The notes under the pieces are model-generated. The model did no database searches. It worked only from the letters and a program-made list of their open reading frames with translations, and was not told the origin of the DNA. This document shows positions 1 through 8,392 of a stretch of 64,000 nucleotides of DNA, piece by piece. A program made the position numbers and the translations under genes. The number at the start of each line of letters is the position of its first letter. Within the stretch, counting starts at the first letter, position 1. The stretch is from Niallia circulans NBRC 13626 (lineage in GTDB: Bacteria > Bacillota > Bacilli > Bacillales > Cytobacillaceae). The stretch covers positions 274,056 to 338,055 of the forward strand of contig NZ_BCVE01000005.1 of assembly GCF_001591585.1 (NCBI RefSeq). The letters run 5' to 3'.

Positions 1-656
1 TGGAATTACCTAAGCAGGGACTCGTGAAATACACATGGGGAAACGCCAGCGCCATTGATCGCGAAAGTGGTTTATTCGTGATTAAACCTAGCGGGGTTGA
101 TTATGAAACAATGCAGCCAAGCGATATGGTCGTAATAGATTTAGAGGGAAATGTTGTAGAAGGAACGTTGAATCCCTCCTCTGACACAGCTACTCACGCT
201 GTTCTTTATAAACATTATCAAGAAATCGGCGGAATTGTCCATACTCATTCCACTTGGGCAACCATTTGGGCTCAGTCAGGACTTGATCTTCCCGCTCTGG
301 GAACTACACACGCTGATACTTTTTATGGTGCTGTACCATGTGCTCGCTTTTTAACACAAGAAGAAATTGATCGTGGTTATGAAGCAGAGACTGGTAAAGT
401 AATCATTGAAACTTTCGAAGAACGGGGATTAGACATCTTAGCAATCCCTGGCGTTTTGCTGCATGGTCATGGTCCCTTCACTTGGGGAAAAGATGCTAAA
501 TCAGCTGTTATGAACAGTGTCGTGTTGGATGAAGTGGCCAAGATGAATTTATTTACAAGAGAATTAAACCATTTTTCCAAAGAATTGCCGCAGCGTATTT
601 TGGATAAACACTATTTACGAAAGCATGGAAAGAATGCTTATTATGGTCAAAAGTAA
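1..656 (+). CDS. araD: L-ribulose-5-phosphate 4-epimerase, 5' end outside the window
   Basis: This class II aldolase-family enzyme interconverts L-ribulose 5-phosphate and D-xylulose 5-phosphate, the last step of L-arabinose catabolism. The frame is open to the window edge: codons from base 3 read [14 protein letters not shown], the usual AraD N-terminal region, so the GTG at 24 is not the real start and roughly 15-20 residues are missing. The family's metal-binding histidines are visible in the [12 protein letters not shown] segment and in the later [10 protein letters not shown] segment. It lies 40 bp before araA on the same strand, as in arabinose operons. The identification is firm; only the start is unseen. 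Confidence 0.95.
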   Translation, partial: ELPKQGLVKYTWGNASAIDRESGLFVIKPSGVDYETMQPSDMVVIDLEGNVVEGTLNPSSDTATHAVLYKHYQEIGGIVHTHSTWATIWAQSGLDLPALGTTHADTFYGAVPCARFLTQEEIDRGYEAETGKVIIETFEERGLDILAIPGVLLHGHGPFTWGKDAKSAVMNSVVLDEVAKMNLFTRELNHFSKELPQRILDKHYLRKHGKNAYYGQK

Positions 657-696
657 TATTAAGCTACTAAACTATTATTAGAAAGAGGGAAATAGC

Positions 697-2115
697 ATGT
701 CAACTAATAAAGTATTTTGGTTTGTTGTAGGATCCCAGCATCTATACGGCGAAGAAGCGTTAAAGGAAGTCAAAGCCCATGCACAAACAATGACAGACAC
801 TTTAAATGAAAGTGGTCTGCTCCCTTATCCGCTTGTTTTGCAAGATTTAGCAGTGAGCGCAGATACCATTACAAAGATGATGAAAGAAGTTAACTACCGA
901 GATGAAGTAGCTGGTGTTATCACCTGGATGCACACTTTCTCCCCTGCGAAAATGTGGATTCGCGGCACCAAGCTATTACAAAAGCCCTTGCTTCATTTAG
1001 CAACACAATACAATGAAAGCATTCCATGGGATACAATTGATATGGACTTTATGAATCTAAATCAAGCAGCTCATGGGGATCGAGAGTACGGTTTCATTAA
1101 TGCACGTTTGAAAAAACAAAATAAAGTAGTGGTTGGCCACTGGCAGCGCGCAAAAGTACAGCAGCAAATTGCTGATTGGATGGACGTAGCTGTCGCTTAT
1201 AACGAAAGCTTTCAAATTAAGGTTGCGCGATTTGGCGACAACATGCGTAATGTCGGGGTGACAGAAGGAGATAAAATCGAAGCACAAATACAATTTGGCT
1301 GGACCGTTGATTATTTTGGAATCGGCGACCTTGTTCAATATGTAAATGAAGTAAACGAAAATGAAATAAATGATTTATTTGCACAATATGAAGAACTATA
1401 TGACTTTGACTACGGAAGCTATAATAAGGAAGATTGGGAAGCTAGCGTAAAAGTGCAGGCAAGCTATGAAATTGCCATTAAACGCTTCCTTGATGAAGGT
1501 GGATACAACGCTTTTACCACAAACTTTGAGGATTTATATGGCATGAAACAGCTCCCTGGTCTTGCTGTCCAGCGTTTAATGGCGCAAGGCTATGGATTCG
1601 CCGGCGAAGGCGATTGGAAAACCGCTGCACTTGATCGCCTTCTAAAAGTAATGAGCCATAACGAGTCAACAGGCTTTATGGAGGATTACACCTATGAATT
1701 AGCAGTTGGTCAAGAAGCCGCACTTCAATCACATATGCTCGAAGTCGATCCAACTTTAGCAAGCAATAAACCGAAAATTATTGTATCTCCATTAGGGATT
1801 GGCAATCGCGAGGATCCAGCTCGATTAGTATTTGATGGAAAAGCAGGAGATGGAGTTGTTGTTTCCATGGCTGACTTCGGTACTCATTACAAGCTTTTAA
1901 TCAATGAAGTATCCGCATTCGAACCAACCGTTCCAGCCCCAAATCTTCCAGTAGCTCGGGTATTATGGAATATCAAACCAAATTTTCAAGACGGCGTAAA
2001 GGCATGGATCGAAAACGGTGGCGGCCACCATACAGTCGTTTCTCTAAACCTAACAACCGATCAAATTATCACCTATGCAAAACTAGTTAATTTAGAATAT
2101 GTCGTGATTAAGTAA
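697..2115 (+). CDS. araA: L-arabinose isomerase
   Basis: Cytoplasmic isomerase converting L-arabinose to L-ribulose. The 472-residue length is near the family norm (about 475-500). Recognisable family segments are the N-terminal [14 protein letters not shown], the [13 protein letters not shown] active-site stretch, the GDNMRNV block, the [13 protein letters not shown] block with a catalytic glutamate, and the C-terminal GGGHHTV histidines. The ATG at 697 follows GAGGG with suitable spacing. It is the last gene of the visible operon, followed by the stem-loops at 2123-2212. The kinase gene (araB) is not in the window and may lie upstream. Confidence 0.97.
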   Translation: MSTNKVFWFVVGSQHLYGEEALKEVKAHAQTMTDTLNESGLLPYPLVLQDLAVSADTITKMMKEVNYRDEVAGVITWMHTFSPAKMWIRGTKLLQKPLLHLATQYNESIPWDTIDMDFMNLNQAAHGDREYGFINARLKKQNKVVVGHWQRAKVQQQIADWMDVAVAYNESFQIKVARFGDNMRNVGVTEGDKIEAQIQFGWTVDYFGIGDLVQYVNEVNENEINDLFAQYEELYDFDYGSYNKEDWEASVKVQASYEIAIKRFLDEGGYNAFTTNFEDLYGMKQLPGLAVQRLMAQGYGFAGEGDWKTAALDRLLKVMSHNESTGFMEDYTYELAVGQEAALQSHMLEVDPTLASNKPKIIVSPLGIGNREDPARLVFDGKAGDGVVVSMADFGTHYKLLINEVSAFEPTVPAPNLPVARVLWNIKPNFQDGVKAWIENGGGHHTVVSLNLTTDQIITYAKLVNLEYVVIK

Positions 2116-2122
2116 TGACCTC

Positions 2123-2153
2123 GGAGGGACGGTTCTAGTACTCCCCGCCCTCC
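2123..2153 (+). repeat. GGACGGTTCT-family hairpin after araA
   Basis: Eight bases after the araA stop a GGAGGG(A)CGG arm pairs with CCG(C)CCTCC across a short loop containing TTCTAGTA. It is the first of several copies of a hairpin repeat carrying the core GGGACGGTTCT in this window, and it is followed directly by the terminator-like second copy. Confidence 0.6.
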
Positions 2154-2161
2154 ACTTCACA

Positions 2162-2212
2162 AAAAGGACGGTTCTTGTGATTATTATAAATTCTCACAAG
2201 AACTGTCCTTTT
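2162..2212 (+). terminator. Intrinsic terminator of the ara operon, made from a GGACGGTTCT repeat
   Basis: The arm AAAAGGACGGTTCTTGTGA pairs over 19 positions (one G-T wobble) with a downstream TCACAAGAACTGTCCTTTT arm, loop about 13 nt, ending in a T-run. A-run and T-run on the two sides make it bidirectional, so it could also serve the small minus-strand gene that ends at 2234. Confidence 0.8.
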
Positions 2213-2233
2213 GATTCTTCTACTCTCATTTAT

Positions 2234-2407
2234 TCAACTATTTCCTCCTGGACCACTACTTGAATTAACTCGATTATAATGGACTATTTCTCCTAATTTA
2301 TCTGCTTGTTTATTTTCGTCAGGTGCAGTCATTCCAGATTTCTTTGCGAAAAATAGTACAAGTCCCACCACAATTACCACTGGGGCAAATAGCCATAAAA
2401 ATATCAT
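2234..2407 (-). CDS. Small single-pass membrane protein
   Basis: A 57-residue protein, counted from the ATG at 2407, which has a GGAGGTG site six bases upstream; the longer frame to 2437 lacks such a site. Residues about 1-20 (MIFLWLFAPVVIVVGLVLFF) form one membrane helix, then AKKSG begins a polar cytosolic tail with an acidic DEN segment and an SSSGPGG end. I do not recognise a family with certainty; small proteins of this layout are common in Bacillus. No operon partner is visible. Real gene status rests on the ribosome site and the protein-like composition. Confidence 0.6.
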   Translation of the reverse strand: MIFLWLFAPVVIVVGLVLFFAKKSGMTAPDENKQADKLGEIVHYNRVNSSSGPGGNS

Positions 2408-2622
2408 TTTTACACCTCCACATCTATTGTTTAACAATTGCTACTTAAGAATACGTTTTAAAGAGCTAATTAGTTTCATTTATTTGGAAAAATATTTTAT
2501 AGTCGATTCTTGTATTTTTTCCACCTATGCCGTCGGTTAGACTTATATATTTTAACTCCCAAAAAAGCCACAACTCCATTTAGAATAGCTCTTTTTCTCC
2601 ATTTCACTTTTCCTTTATTTTC

Positions 2623-2967
2623 TTACTTTACTTTTTCGATGCTTATTATTTCTGTTAAAGAAATCAATATGATTTGATGCTCTCCGTTGCTATAATAAAC
2701 CAAAGCTCCCTCTTGTTCTCCCTTTTTCCAACCATATGATTGTATGGCTTTTGCATATCCAAAGGGAATACCATGTTCTTCTGATGCGCTTGACCATTTA
2801 TAAGTTTTTGTCGTTTCATTTACTCTAATTATTTCAGCATTTCTAGGAACGGGGAAGCCGAAAAAATCTTTGGAAGATTGATAAGGAAAATAGATAAATA
2901 AATAATAGCAGCCTCCTATTAACAGAATTACTAAAGCAAATATCAAAACTACTTTTTTCTTCAACAT
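2623..2967 (-). CDS. Membrane-anchored hypothetical protein
   Basis: A 114-residue protein with an N-terminal lysine-rich start and one hydrophobic segment (about residues 5-28, including an IGGCYY stretch). The rest is probably outside the membrane. A GGC just before the end of the helix resembles a weak lipobox, but the LLIGGC context is not a clean consensus, so lipoprotein status is uncertain. The start ATG at 2967 follows GAAAGGG. The FGFPVPRNAEIIR and YGWKKGE stretches look like a small folded extracellular domain. No function can be assigned. Confidence 0.6.
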   Translation of the reverse strand: MLKKKVVLIFALVILLIGGCYYLFIYFPYQSSKDFFGFPVPRNAEIIRVNETTKTYKWSSASEEHGIPFGYAKAIQSYGWKKGEQEGALVYYSNGEHQIILISLTEIISIEKVK

Positions 2968-3201
2968 GCTTTCCCTTTCTAAAGCATTTATTTTAAAATC
3001 CTAATATTTATATTCATCATAATATTAACAAAAAAACTTTACTTATTAAAAGTACTAAAAAAAATCAGATTAATCGATAGTTCTTCAACTACTGCTTAAT
3101 ATGTATGCATAGCACCATTCTATCAAGAAGAGCCCTTTTATTATTAGCGATCCCTCTTGCATACCGTAACGAATTTTTGACGAAAAAGAGTCACTTCCCC
3201 A

Positions 3202-3345
3202 TTATTGATCAATCGGATTTTCTTCTATTGCGACTAATTCTCCATCTGCTCCTAAGCCTTTCAAATGGATCTTGCCACTACTTCAGCCGTTTCTTTAATA
3301 CCTCGATTAGCTACACTTGGCTGCTTACCAAAGTTAAGCAGCCAT
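3202..3345 (-). pseudogene. Decayed 3' end of an unidentified gene
   Basis: Read on the minus strand, 3316-3264 gives a protein-like stretch (VANRGIKETAEVVARSI), then after a shift of frame 3258-3202 gives GLGADGELVAIEENPIDQ and a stop. Joined, they look like the C-terminus of a real protein broken by a small indel. The segment lies directly downstream of the M20 peptidase, and the self-complementary GGCTGCTTA/TAAGCAGCC pair at about 3319-3343 lies at its upstream end. The family is not identified. The plus-strand frame over the same bases is a shadow. Confidence 0.4.
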
Positions 3346-3353
3346 TTAAGATT

Positions 3354-4619
3354 TTATTTACCTTTCTCCAATAGTGGAGCGGTAACCTGTTCTAATCCAA
3401 CTAAGCCGAGAATTGTTAATAATATTTTTTGTGCCCCAGTATAAGCGCCGGCAGGGTTATAATATTCCTGCAATGTATGGAATCCTCCACCTTCCCCACC
3501 GCCGCCGAGCGTTAAGGCTGGAATCCCTAAATGAATAGGAACGTTCGAATCAGTGCTACTCGCCTGATCTAGAATCGGTTCAAACCCTAGCGCTGCTGTC
3601 GCACATTGAGCAGCTTGCACAATGACACTATTTTTATCTTGTGATCCCGCTGGACGATCACCTACCTTTTCTATCTGAAGACTAACTTGTGCTTCCACAT
3701 TCCAGCGAGCATTTTCTTCTTCTTTTGCTTGCTCCATCAAATGTAAAAATTTACTTTCGATTATTTCAAGTTCTTCTTGTGAATTCGAACGTAAATCAAC
3801 TAGCATTTCCGCTGTTTCCGCAATCGTATTAACAGATGTTCCTCCCTTTATCATGCCTACATTAAACGTCGTCTTTGGTTCAATAGGTGTCGCTAGGTCA
3901 GAAATTTTGGCAATTGCTCGCCCTAATGCATGAATGGGACTTGGAATACCGAAATTCCCAAAGCTATGCCCACCAGGTCCTTTAAATAAAACATTAAATC
4001 TTTTGCTTCCTGTGCCTAAATAAGTGATACGACTTGGATCCCCAGGCTCAATCGAGATAAAACCATCTATATCTTGACGACTTTCAAATAATGATTTCAC
4101 CCCTCTTAAATCTCCCAGTCCTTCTTCCCCCACTGTGGCACCAATAATAAGATCCCCTTCTGTCTTTATCCCCGCCACAGCAAGCGCTCGAATAATGGTT
4201 AAAACAACAGCTAACCCTCTTCCATCATCACAAATCCCCGGAGCATAAATTAATCCGTTTTTGCGGACTGCCTTTACATTTGTCCCTCTTGGAAACACGG
4301 TATCTAAATGAGCACAAACAACTAAGGAAGGACCTTTCCCGCTTCCTGGCAGCACACCAAAAACATTTCCTACTTCATCTGTAGTTACTTCCCTAACACC
4401 TAACGCTTCTAATCTCTTTTTATACCATTCTCCTTTTTCCTTTTCTTCAAAAGTTGGTGCCTCTATTTCCGTCAGTTCAATTTGTTCCTCAGTTGTTGCT
4501 TCATTATCCTCTTCTAAAAACTCTAGTGCTTTTTGGACTTGCTCATTCTCAGCAAGTAGTTTATATACTTGCCCCACCTTCTTGGTAACCCCCTCTGTTT
4601 TCTGCTCAACATTTGTCAT
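3354..4619 (-). CDS. M20-family zinc metallopeptidase (tripeptidase/carboxypeptidase-like)
   Basis: A 421-residue cytoplasmic M20/M28-type peptidase. Visible catalytic motifs are AHLDTVFP (about residues 103-110, metal His and catalytic Asp), ICDDGRG (about 129-135, bridging Asp) and GEEGLGD (about 164-170, catalytic and metal Glu), with the GPGGHSFGNFG dimerisation-domain segment near residue 215 and a late metal histidine in GGGFHTL. It has no signal peptide. An unusual acidic N-terminal extension of about 55 residues precedes the catalytic core. The start ATG at 4619 has GAGAGGAG upstream. The substrate is probably a peptide or acyl-amino acid, but the sequence does not say which. Confidence 0.85.
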   Translation of the reverse strand: MTNVEQKTEGVTKKVGQVYKLLAENEQVQKALEFLEEDNEATTEEQIELTEIEAPTFEEKEKGEWYKKRLEALGVREVTTDEVGNVFGVLPGSGKGPSLVVCAHLDTVFPRGTNVKAVRKNGLIYAPGICDDGRGLAVVLTIIRALAVAGIKTEGDLIIGATVGEEGLGDLRGVKSLFESRQDIDGFISIEPGDPSRITYLGTGSKRFNVLFKGPGGHSFGNFGIPSPIHALGRAIAKISDLATPIEPKTTFNVGMIKGGTSVNTIAETAEMLVDLRSNSQEELEIIESKFLHLMEQAKEEENARWNVEAQVSLQIEKVGDRPAGSQDKNSVIVQAAQCATAALGFEPILDQASSTDSNVPIHLGIPALTLGGGGEGGGFHTLQEYYNPAGAYTGAQKILLTILGLVGLEQVTAPLLEKGK

Positions 4620-4814
4620 GAAATCTGCACTCCTCTCTCACTTTTTAATCAATCATATAAATGAAAAGCAACAACATGTTTATCGTTAATTTGTAATTTC
4701 CGAAGGCACTTCCTGCTTACATCGATCCATTCTAAATGGACATCTTATATTGAAATACACTCCTTATTAAGAACTTAAAAGCTTTTTCCTCTATTTTAAA
4801 AATATTCTGTCTTT

Positions 4815-6131
4815 TCAAATTGCGGTTGTATGCTCTTTTAAACGAATGATCCCTATATTTCCTTCTAGATTGATTTGCGTACCATATGGCTCAGAAAGTT
4901 TAGCAAGTCTTTGCAATATGTCCTGATTATCGGATAGAACCGGCCAGCCTCTTTCATATCTTTTCTTCCCATAGCCTAATTCCACTGGGTAGAGCTTTAG
5001 TTCTGATAATTCACCTTTTTCCATTGTCCAAACTGGAATAACCGATTCCCAAATTTTATGATTTGTCCCAAACCCAATTGTGTTATTTTTACTTCTTTTA
5101 TCTAGTGCATCTGCGACATTATCCGTATGACTTAATTGATACTTTTCATAAAAGTCTGTTGGTAAATAAGGTACAGTGTCATTTTGAAAAATAAAATTAC
5201 CTAAGCTGTAAAATATCGGACGATTTTTATAAATTTCTATTCCTCTTAATACATGCGGACCGTGACCAATGACAGCATGTGCTCCTTCATCAATGCATCT
5301 TCGAGCAAACTTCTCCAAAAACTGAGCAGGTAGTTCCTTATCTCCTTTTCTCATTTCGTGAGCATGAATACTTACAATAATATAGCGAGCTTGTCTTTTG
5401 GCCTGTTTAATACTTCTTATGATCCGTTCCATATCTCTTTCATCCGGTGTAGTCGTTTGTCCTTCTTCTTTGCTTTCTTCGAATAAGTAGTCTCCAAAAG
5501 AAAAAATCCCATCGGTTCTTCTTAAAAGAAAGCCTTCTTTAATGGATAATTCTTGAGCTGCATTTATATAAGTGGTTGAGGCTATTTGCTTTAAAGTATT
5601 CATATTTTCAGGTGTAATCTGGTGGGTGGTTTTATAACGTAGTGGATTAATGCCAGGTCTTCCCATCATATCTGGGCGTTGCTCTCCTGCTACCCATGAC
5701 TCATGAAAGGTGGATGTGGCTGATATTAAGGCAACTCTGCCAGGATCTGTCTCTAGATATCTGGGTTCACTCGCATAGGCCAAATTCTGTCCAGCACCTG
5801 CATGTACAAAGCCTGACTTATTTAAGTATTTTTCTGTCGCTTTCAATCCATCAATAGAATAATCCAAGGTATGATTATTCGCCCATGCAAGGGTATTAAA
5901 TCCATAATTCTTTAAATCAGACAGAAGTTCTGGAGACCCCATCGCCCAAGTACCTCCACTTTCTGCTCCGGGAATACCTTCATTATGATGAAGTGTGACT
6001 TCTAAATTCGTAAATCGAAAATCAGCTTGATTAATAATTCCAGCAATTTCTTTATAGGATGCAGTTTTGACTGGAAGCTTACGTGTGATAAAGGAATCAC
6101 CAGTCGCGGCAAATGTAATGATATCTTGCAT
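4815..6131 (-). CDS. CapA/PgsA-like metallophosphoesterase-fold protein
   Basis: A 438-residue CapA-domain protein. The family pattern is present: ATGDSFITR at the N-terminus, FTNLEVTLH, WANNHTLDYSIDGL (about residues 83-96), HAHEMRKGD, GHGPHVLRGIE and FYSLGNFIFQ. CapA homologues take part in poly-gamma-glutamate synthesis, usually as membrane-anchored proteins; this one has no signal peptide or transmembrane segment, so it is probably a cytosolic relative with another substrate. GGGGGAGG precedes the ATG at 6131. It is divergent from the regulator at 6366, with 234 bp between the starts, which suggests control by that regulator. Confidence 0.85.
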   Translation of the reverse strand: MQDIITFAATGDSFITRKLPVKTASYKEIAGIINQADFRFTNLEVTLHHNEGIPGAESGGTWAMGSPELLSDLKNYGFNTLAWANNHTLDYSIDGLKATEKYLNKSGFVHAGAGQNLAYASEPRYLETDPGRVALISATSTFHESWVAGEQRPDMMGRPGINPLRYKTTHQITPENMNTLKQIASTTYINAAQELSIKEGFLLRRTDGIFSFGDYLFEESKEEGQTTTPDERDMERIIRSIKQAKRQARYIIVSIHAHEMRKGDKELPAQFLEKFARRCIDEGAHAVIGHGPHVLRGIEIYKNRPIFYSLGNFIFQNDTVPYLPTDFYEKYQLSHTDNVADALDKRSKNNTIGFGTNHKIWESVIPVWTMEKGELSELKLYPVELGYGKKRYERGWPVLSDNQDILQRLAKLSEPYGTQINLEGNIGIIRLKEHTTAI

Positions 6132-6315
6132 TTTTCCTCCCCCTTTATTCTTTTGTTAAATTCGGAATATTTCCTTAATTAACCCTTAAATTAAAGTATA
6201 GAGAGACAAAATATCAAAGTCAATAACACATGTTAAAAACCCTGTAAGATTATCTGACATAATTTTTCTCTCCAATTATTACAGAATTATTACGGAAATT
6301 CAGTTTGCTCATTAT

Positions 6316-6345
6316 TTATTTCCTATAGTATACTCGAGGAAATAA
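6316..6345 (+). promoter_or_regulatory. Inverted repeat over a putative promoter -10
   Basis: TTATTTCC at 6316-6323 and GGAAATAA at 6338-6345 are perfect inverted copies around a TATACT box (about 6329-6334) just upstream of the regulator start. This is the arrangement of an autoregulatory operator. The promoter itself is inferred from the hexamer only. Confidence 0.45.
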
Positions 6346-6365
6346 TAGTCGGAGGCAATGCAATC

Positions 6366-7661
6366 ATGAAAGCAAAAGCTGGGCTGCTCGGCCCAAAAGA
6401 CTCGGTCCAGAAAATAATGAATATCGCTAAAGAATTCCAGCCCACTCTAGAAGTTATTCCATGTATTTATAACGAACCAAGTGACTCGGTAGCAATTGTA
6501 GAACAAAAGCAGCAATTTGTTGATTTTTGGATATGTACAGGATATACCCCTTACCATTTGACGAAAAAATTTCACCAGCAGCAATTATTTTTTTATCCAC
6601 GGTTTAATCAAGGCGCTATTGCCATCATCCTATTAAATATTCTTTATAAGGATGGAAAAAACATTGAAAAAATTAGTATCGATAGTTTTTTTAAACAGCA
6701 ATTTATCGACCTTTATCAGGAAAACCATATTCCTTTAGACCAATTACATTTATTACATAATGTCGGACTCTCAACCAATGACATTGTTGAATATCATACT
6801 AATCTCTTTCGGAATAGGAAAGTAGATATTTGCATCACCTCCCTTCGCTCCGTTTATGACAAGCTTGTTTCGCTGAATATTCCTGTCTATCGAGTGACTG
6901 CCACAAAAGAGAATATTAAACAAACGATTAGCGAAGGGTTTGAAAAATGGGAAAAGCTCCATTTCCGTAATTCCCAAATTGCAGTCATGATGATAAAAAT
7001 TGGGGAAATGATGGATACAGCTGCAAAGGATTCGATTTCCTATGATTTACATCGATTAAATTTAAAAATCCAAAATTCCGTATTAGATTTTGCTGAATCT
7101 GTTTCAGGGTCTTTTATTACGACAGGTATCGGCAGCTTTATTATTTTCTCGACAAGGGGCTCGATTGAAAGAAACGGTCAACAAGGAATTTCCCTTCTTT
7201 CTCAGATAGAGCTGCTTACAGATTCTAAAGCAAATGTCGGAATTGGTTATGGGGATACCGCCATGATTGCGGAGAAAAACGCCATTCTAGCACTGGAACA
7301 TGCAGAGGCATATGGAACCTATACCGGTTTTCTTGTCGATGATATAGGAAATATTACTGGTCCACTTCAGCAAAATCAAACCATAGGATTTAATTACAGG
7401 GTGACAGATGAAGAGCTTAGCAATAAACTCAAAAAAGCAGGAGTGACTATTAGCACCTATAACAAATTGATCTCTATCCAAAAAAATACTGGAAAACATG
7501 CAATAACTGCATCAGACGTAGCTGAATGGCTCAAAATGACACCAAGAAATGCTAGAAGAATACTGACAAATTTAAAAGAACAAGGACTAGCCAAAATAAT
7601 CGGCGAAGAAGTTCCTCTTACAAGAGGAAGACCAAGAAAGATATATCAGATTGGTACATAA
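6366..7661 (+). CDS. Transcriptional regulator with sensor, cyclase-like and winged-helix regions
   Basis: A 431-residue protein. Residues 1 to about 190 look like an alpha/beta sensor domain similar to response-type or PrpR-like N-domains. About 205-330 resembles a degenerate nucleotide-cyclase/GGDEF-like fold (GSFITTGIGSFIIFSTRG, then NVGIGYGDTAMIAEKNAILALEHA) without a GGDEF active-site motif. About 375-431 is a winged helix-turn-helix (ITASDVAEWLKMTPRNARRI, then LVPLTRGRPRKIYQ-like wing residues). It is divergent from the CapA-like gene, and GGAGG precedes the ATG. The inducer is unknown; control of capA and the M20 gene is inferred from position. Confidence 0.65.
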   Translation: MKAKAGLLGPKDSVQKIMNIAKEFQPTLEVIPCIYNEPSDSVAIVEQKQQFVDFWICTGYTPYHLTKKFHQQQLFFYPRFNQGAIAIILLNILYKDGKNIEKISIDSFFKQQFIDLYQENHIPLDQLHLLHNVGLSTNDIVEYHTNLFRNRKVDICITSLRSVYDKLVSLNIPVYRVTATKENIKQTISEGFEKWEKLHFRNSQIAVMMIKIGEMMDTAAKDSISYDLHRLNLKIQNSVLDFAESVSGSFITTGIGSFIIFSTRGSIERNGQQGISLLSQIELLTDSKANVGIGYGDTAMIAEKNAILALEHAEAYGTYTGFLVDDIGNITGPLQQNQTIGFNYRVTDEELSNKLKKAGVTISTYNKLISIQKNTGKHAITASDVAEWLKMTPRNARRILTNLKEQGLAKIIGEEVPLTRGRPRKIYQIGT

Positions 7662-7707
7662 AAGGACGGTTCTTATGAGTCGGATGATCTCACTAGAACC
7701 CTCCTTC
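7661..7707 (+). terminator. GGACGGTTCT-repeat hairpin after the regulator
   Basis: AAAGGACGGTTCT pairs imperfectly with AGAACCCTCCTT downstream, with GAG/CTC pairing inside the loop. It begins at the last base of the regulator's stop codon and so could terminate it, and on the other strand the gene at 7716. Confidence 0.6.
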
Positions 7708-7715
7708 TGCTTCCC

Positions 7716-8000
7716 TTAATTACTGATCACTTCTAAAAGTTTGTTAATATCTTCTGTAGAAGCCGCATAGAGATGGACATGATTATTCGATCTTACTGCG
7801 AAATAGACATTGTTCTTTTTACCTGAGTATCCGTATTTTAATAGATTTGAATATTGCTTGGAACTTAGCTGCACTTGCAGATGTATCCCATTTGAATAAT
7901 CCCCTCCCGCTCCATAGAAATTAGTATTCTGTACCTGATTTACATGAAGCTCATTTACAATTCCATCAACACCTGAAAACGCTTGATCATCAGAACACAT
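7716..8000 (-). CDS. Small hypothetical protein
   Basis: A 94-residue soluble protein with no membrane segment, starting at an ATG (8000) with GAGGAG nine bases upstream. The middle (GIHLQVQLSSKQYSNLLKYGY) and the AVRSNNHVHLYAAS segment look like alternating strands of a small beta-rich domain. No family recognised and no operon partner; it lies convergent to the regulator gene. Confidence 0.6.
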   Translation of the reverse strand: MCSDDQAFSGVDGIVNELHVNQVQNTNFYGAGGDYSNGIHLQVQLSSKQYSNLLKYGYSGKKNNVYFAVRSNNHVHLYAASTEDINKLLEVISN

Positions 8001-8236
8001 TTCAATTCACTCCTCAAATTCTTTTTCTCCCCTTATTGTACTCCACATAGATTCGAAAAAACCTTATTTGTGTACTAATTCACATACATTTCATAAAGGG
8101 AAGCAAGAGAAGTTCTTCCGTTTCCCTTTTTAGCTAAAAAAGATTATTTTGAATTTTTCTCTTAACATGTTTCTTGTTTTTATCCTTAGTTAAATGCCCA
8201 CGCTAGAACTTATCCTCTTTTTCTCTTTCTAACCCT

Positions 8237-8265
8237 TTGACAACGAGCAGGCTTGTTCTTATAAT
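8237..8265 (+). promoter_or_regulatory. Consensus sigma-A promoter of the EamA transporter gene
   Basis: TTGACA at 8237-8242 and TATAAT at 8260-8265, separated by exactly 17 bases: a perfect match to the housekeeping promoter. It gives a leader of about 120 nt before the TTG start at 8393. The rest of the 8001-8392 gap is AT-rich with no gene visible. Confidence 0.85.
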
Positions 8266-8271
8266 AAATGA

Positions 8272-8368
8272 GGAATGTAATAATAAAACCTGATGTAGGA
8301 CGTGGATTTTTCTAGAGGAAACTCTATTTTCGCCACACGATTGTCTTTTGACAATTGTGTGGCTTTTT
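8272..8368 (+). promoter_or_regulatory. Structured leader with intrinsic terminator (attenuator or riboswitch candidate)
   Basis: The transcribed leader contains a GNRA-capped hairpin (TAGAG-GAAA-CTCTA, about 8313-8326) and then GCCACACGATTGTC at 8332-8345 pairing with GACAATTGTGTGGC at 8350-8363 (14 positions, one wobble), followed by TTTTT at 8364-8368. An intrinsic terminator between a consensus promoter and the ribosome site implies regulated read-through. GACGTGG at about 8299-8305 can pair with part of the terminator arm (GTGG/CCAC), a weak antiterminator. I could not match it to ykkC, T-box, purine, preQ1 or fluoride classes. Confidence 0.6.
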
Positions 8369-8392
8369 ATGTTGAAAAGGAGGAAATTTATT

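Noticed and set aside
1057..1338. Minus-strand open frame of 93 codons inside araA
   Set aside because: It is antisense to a complete, well-conserved gene and has no ribosome site.
3105..3374. Plus-strand 89-codon frame
   Set aside because: Composition is not protein-like, no ribosome site precedes it, and the minus strand carries a more convincing coding remnant.
8272..8368. Naming the EamA leader as a ykkC, T-box, purine, preQ1 or fluoride riboswitch
   Set aside because: The conserved cores of those classes could not be found; only the terminator and a small hairpin are supported.
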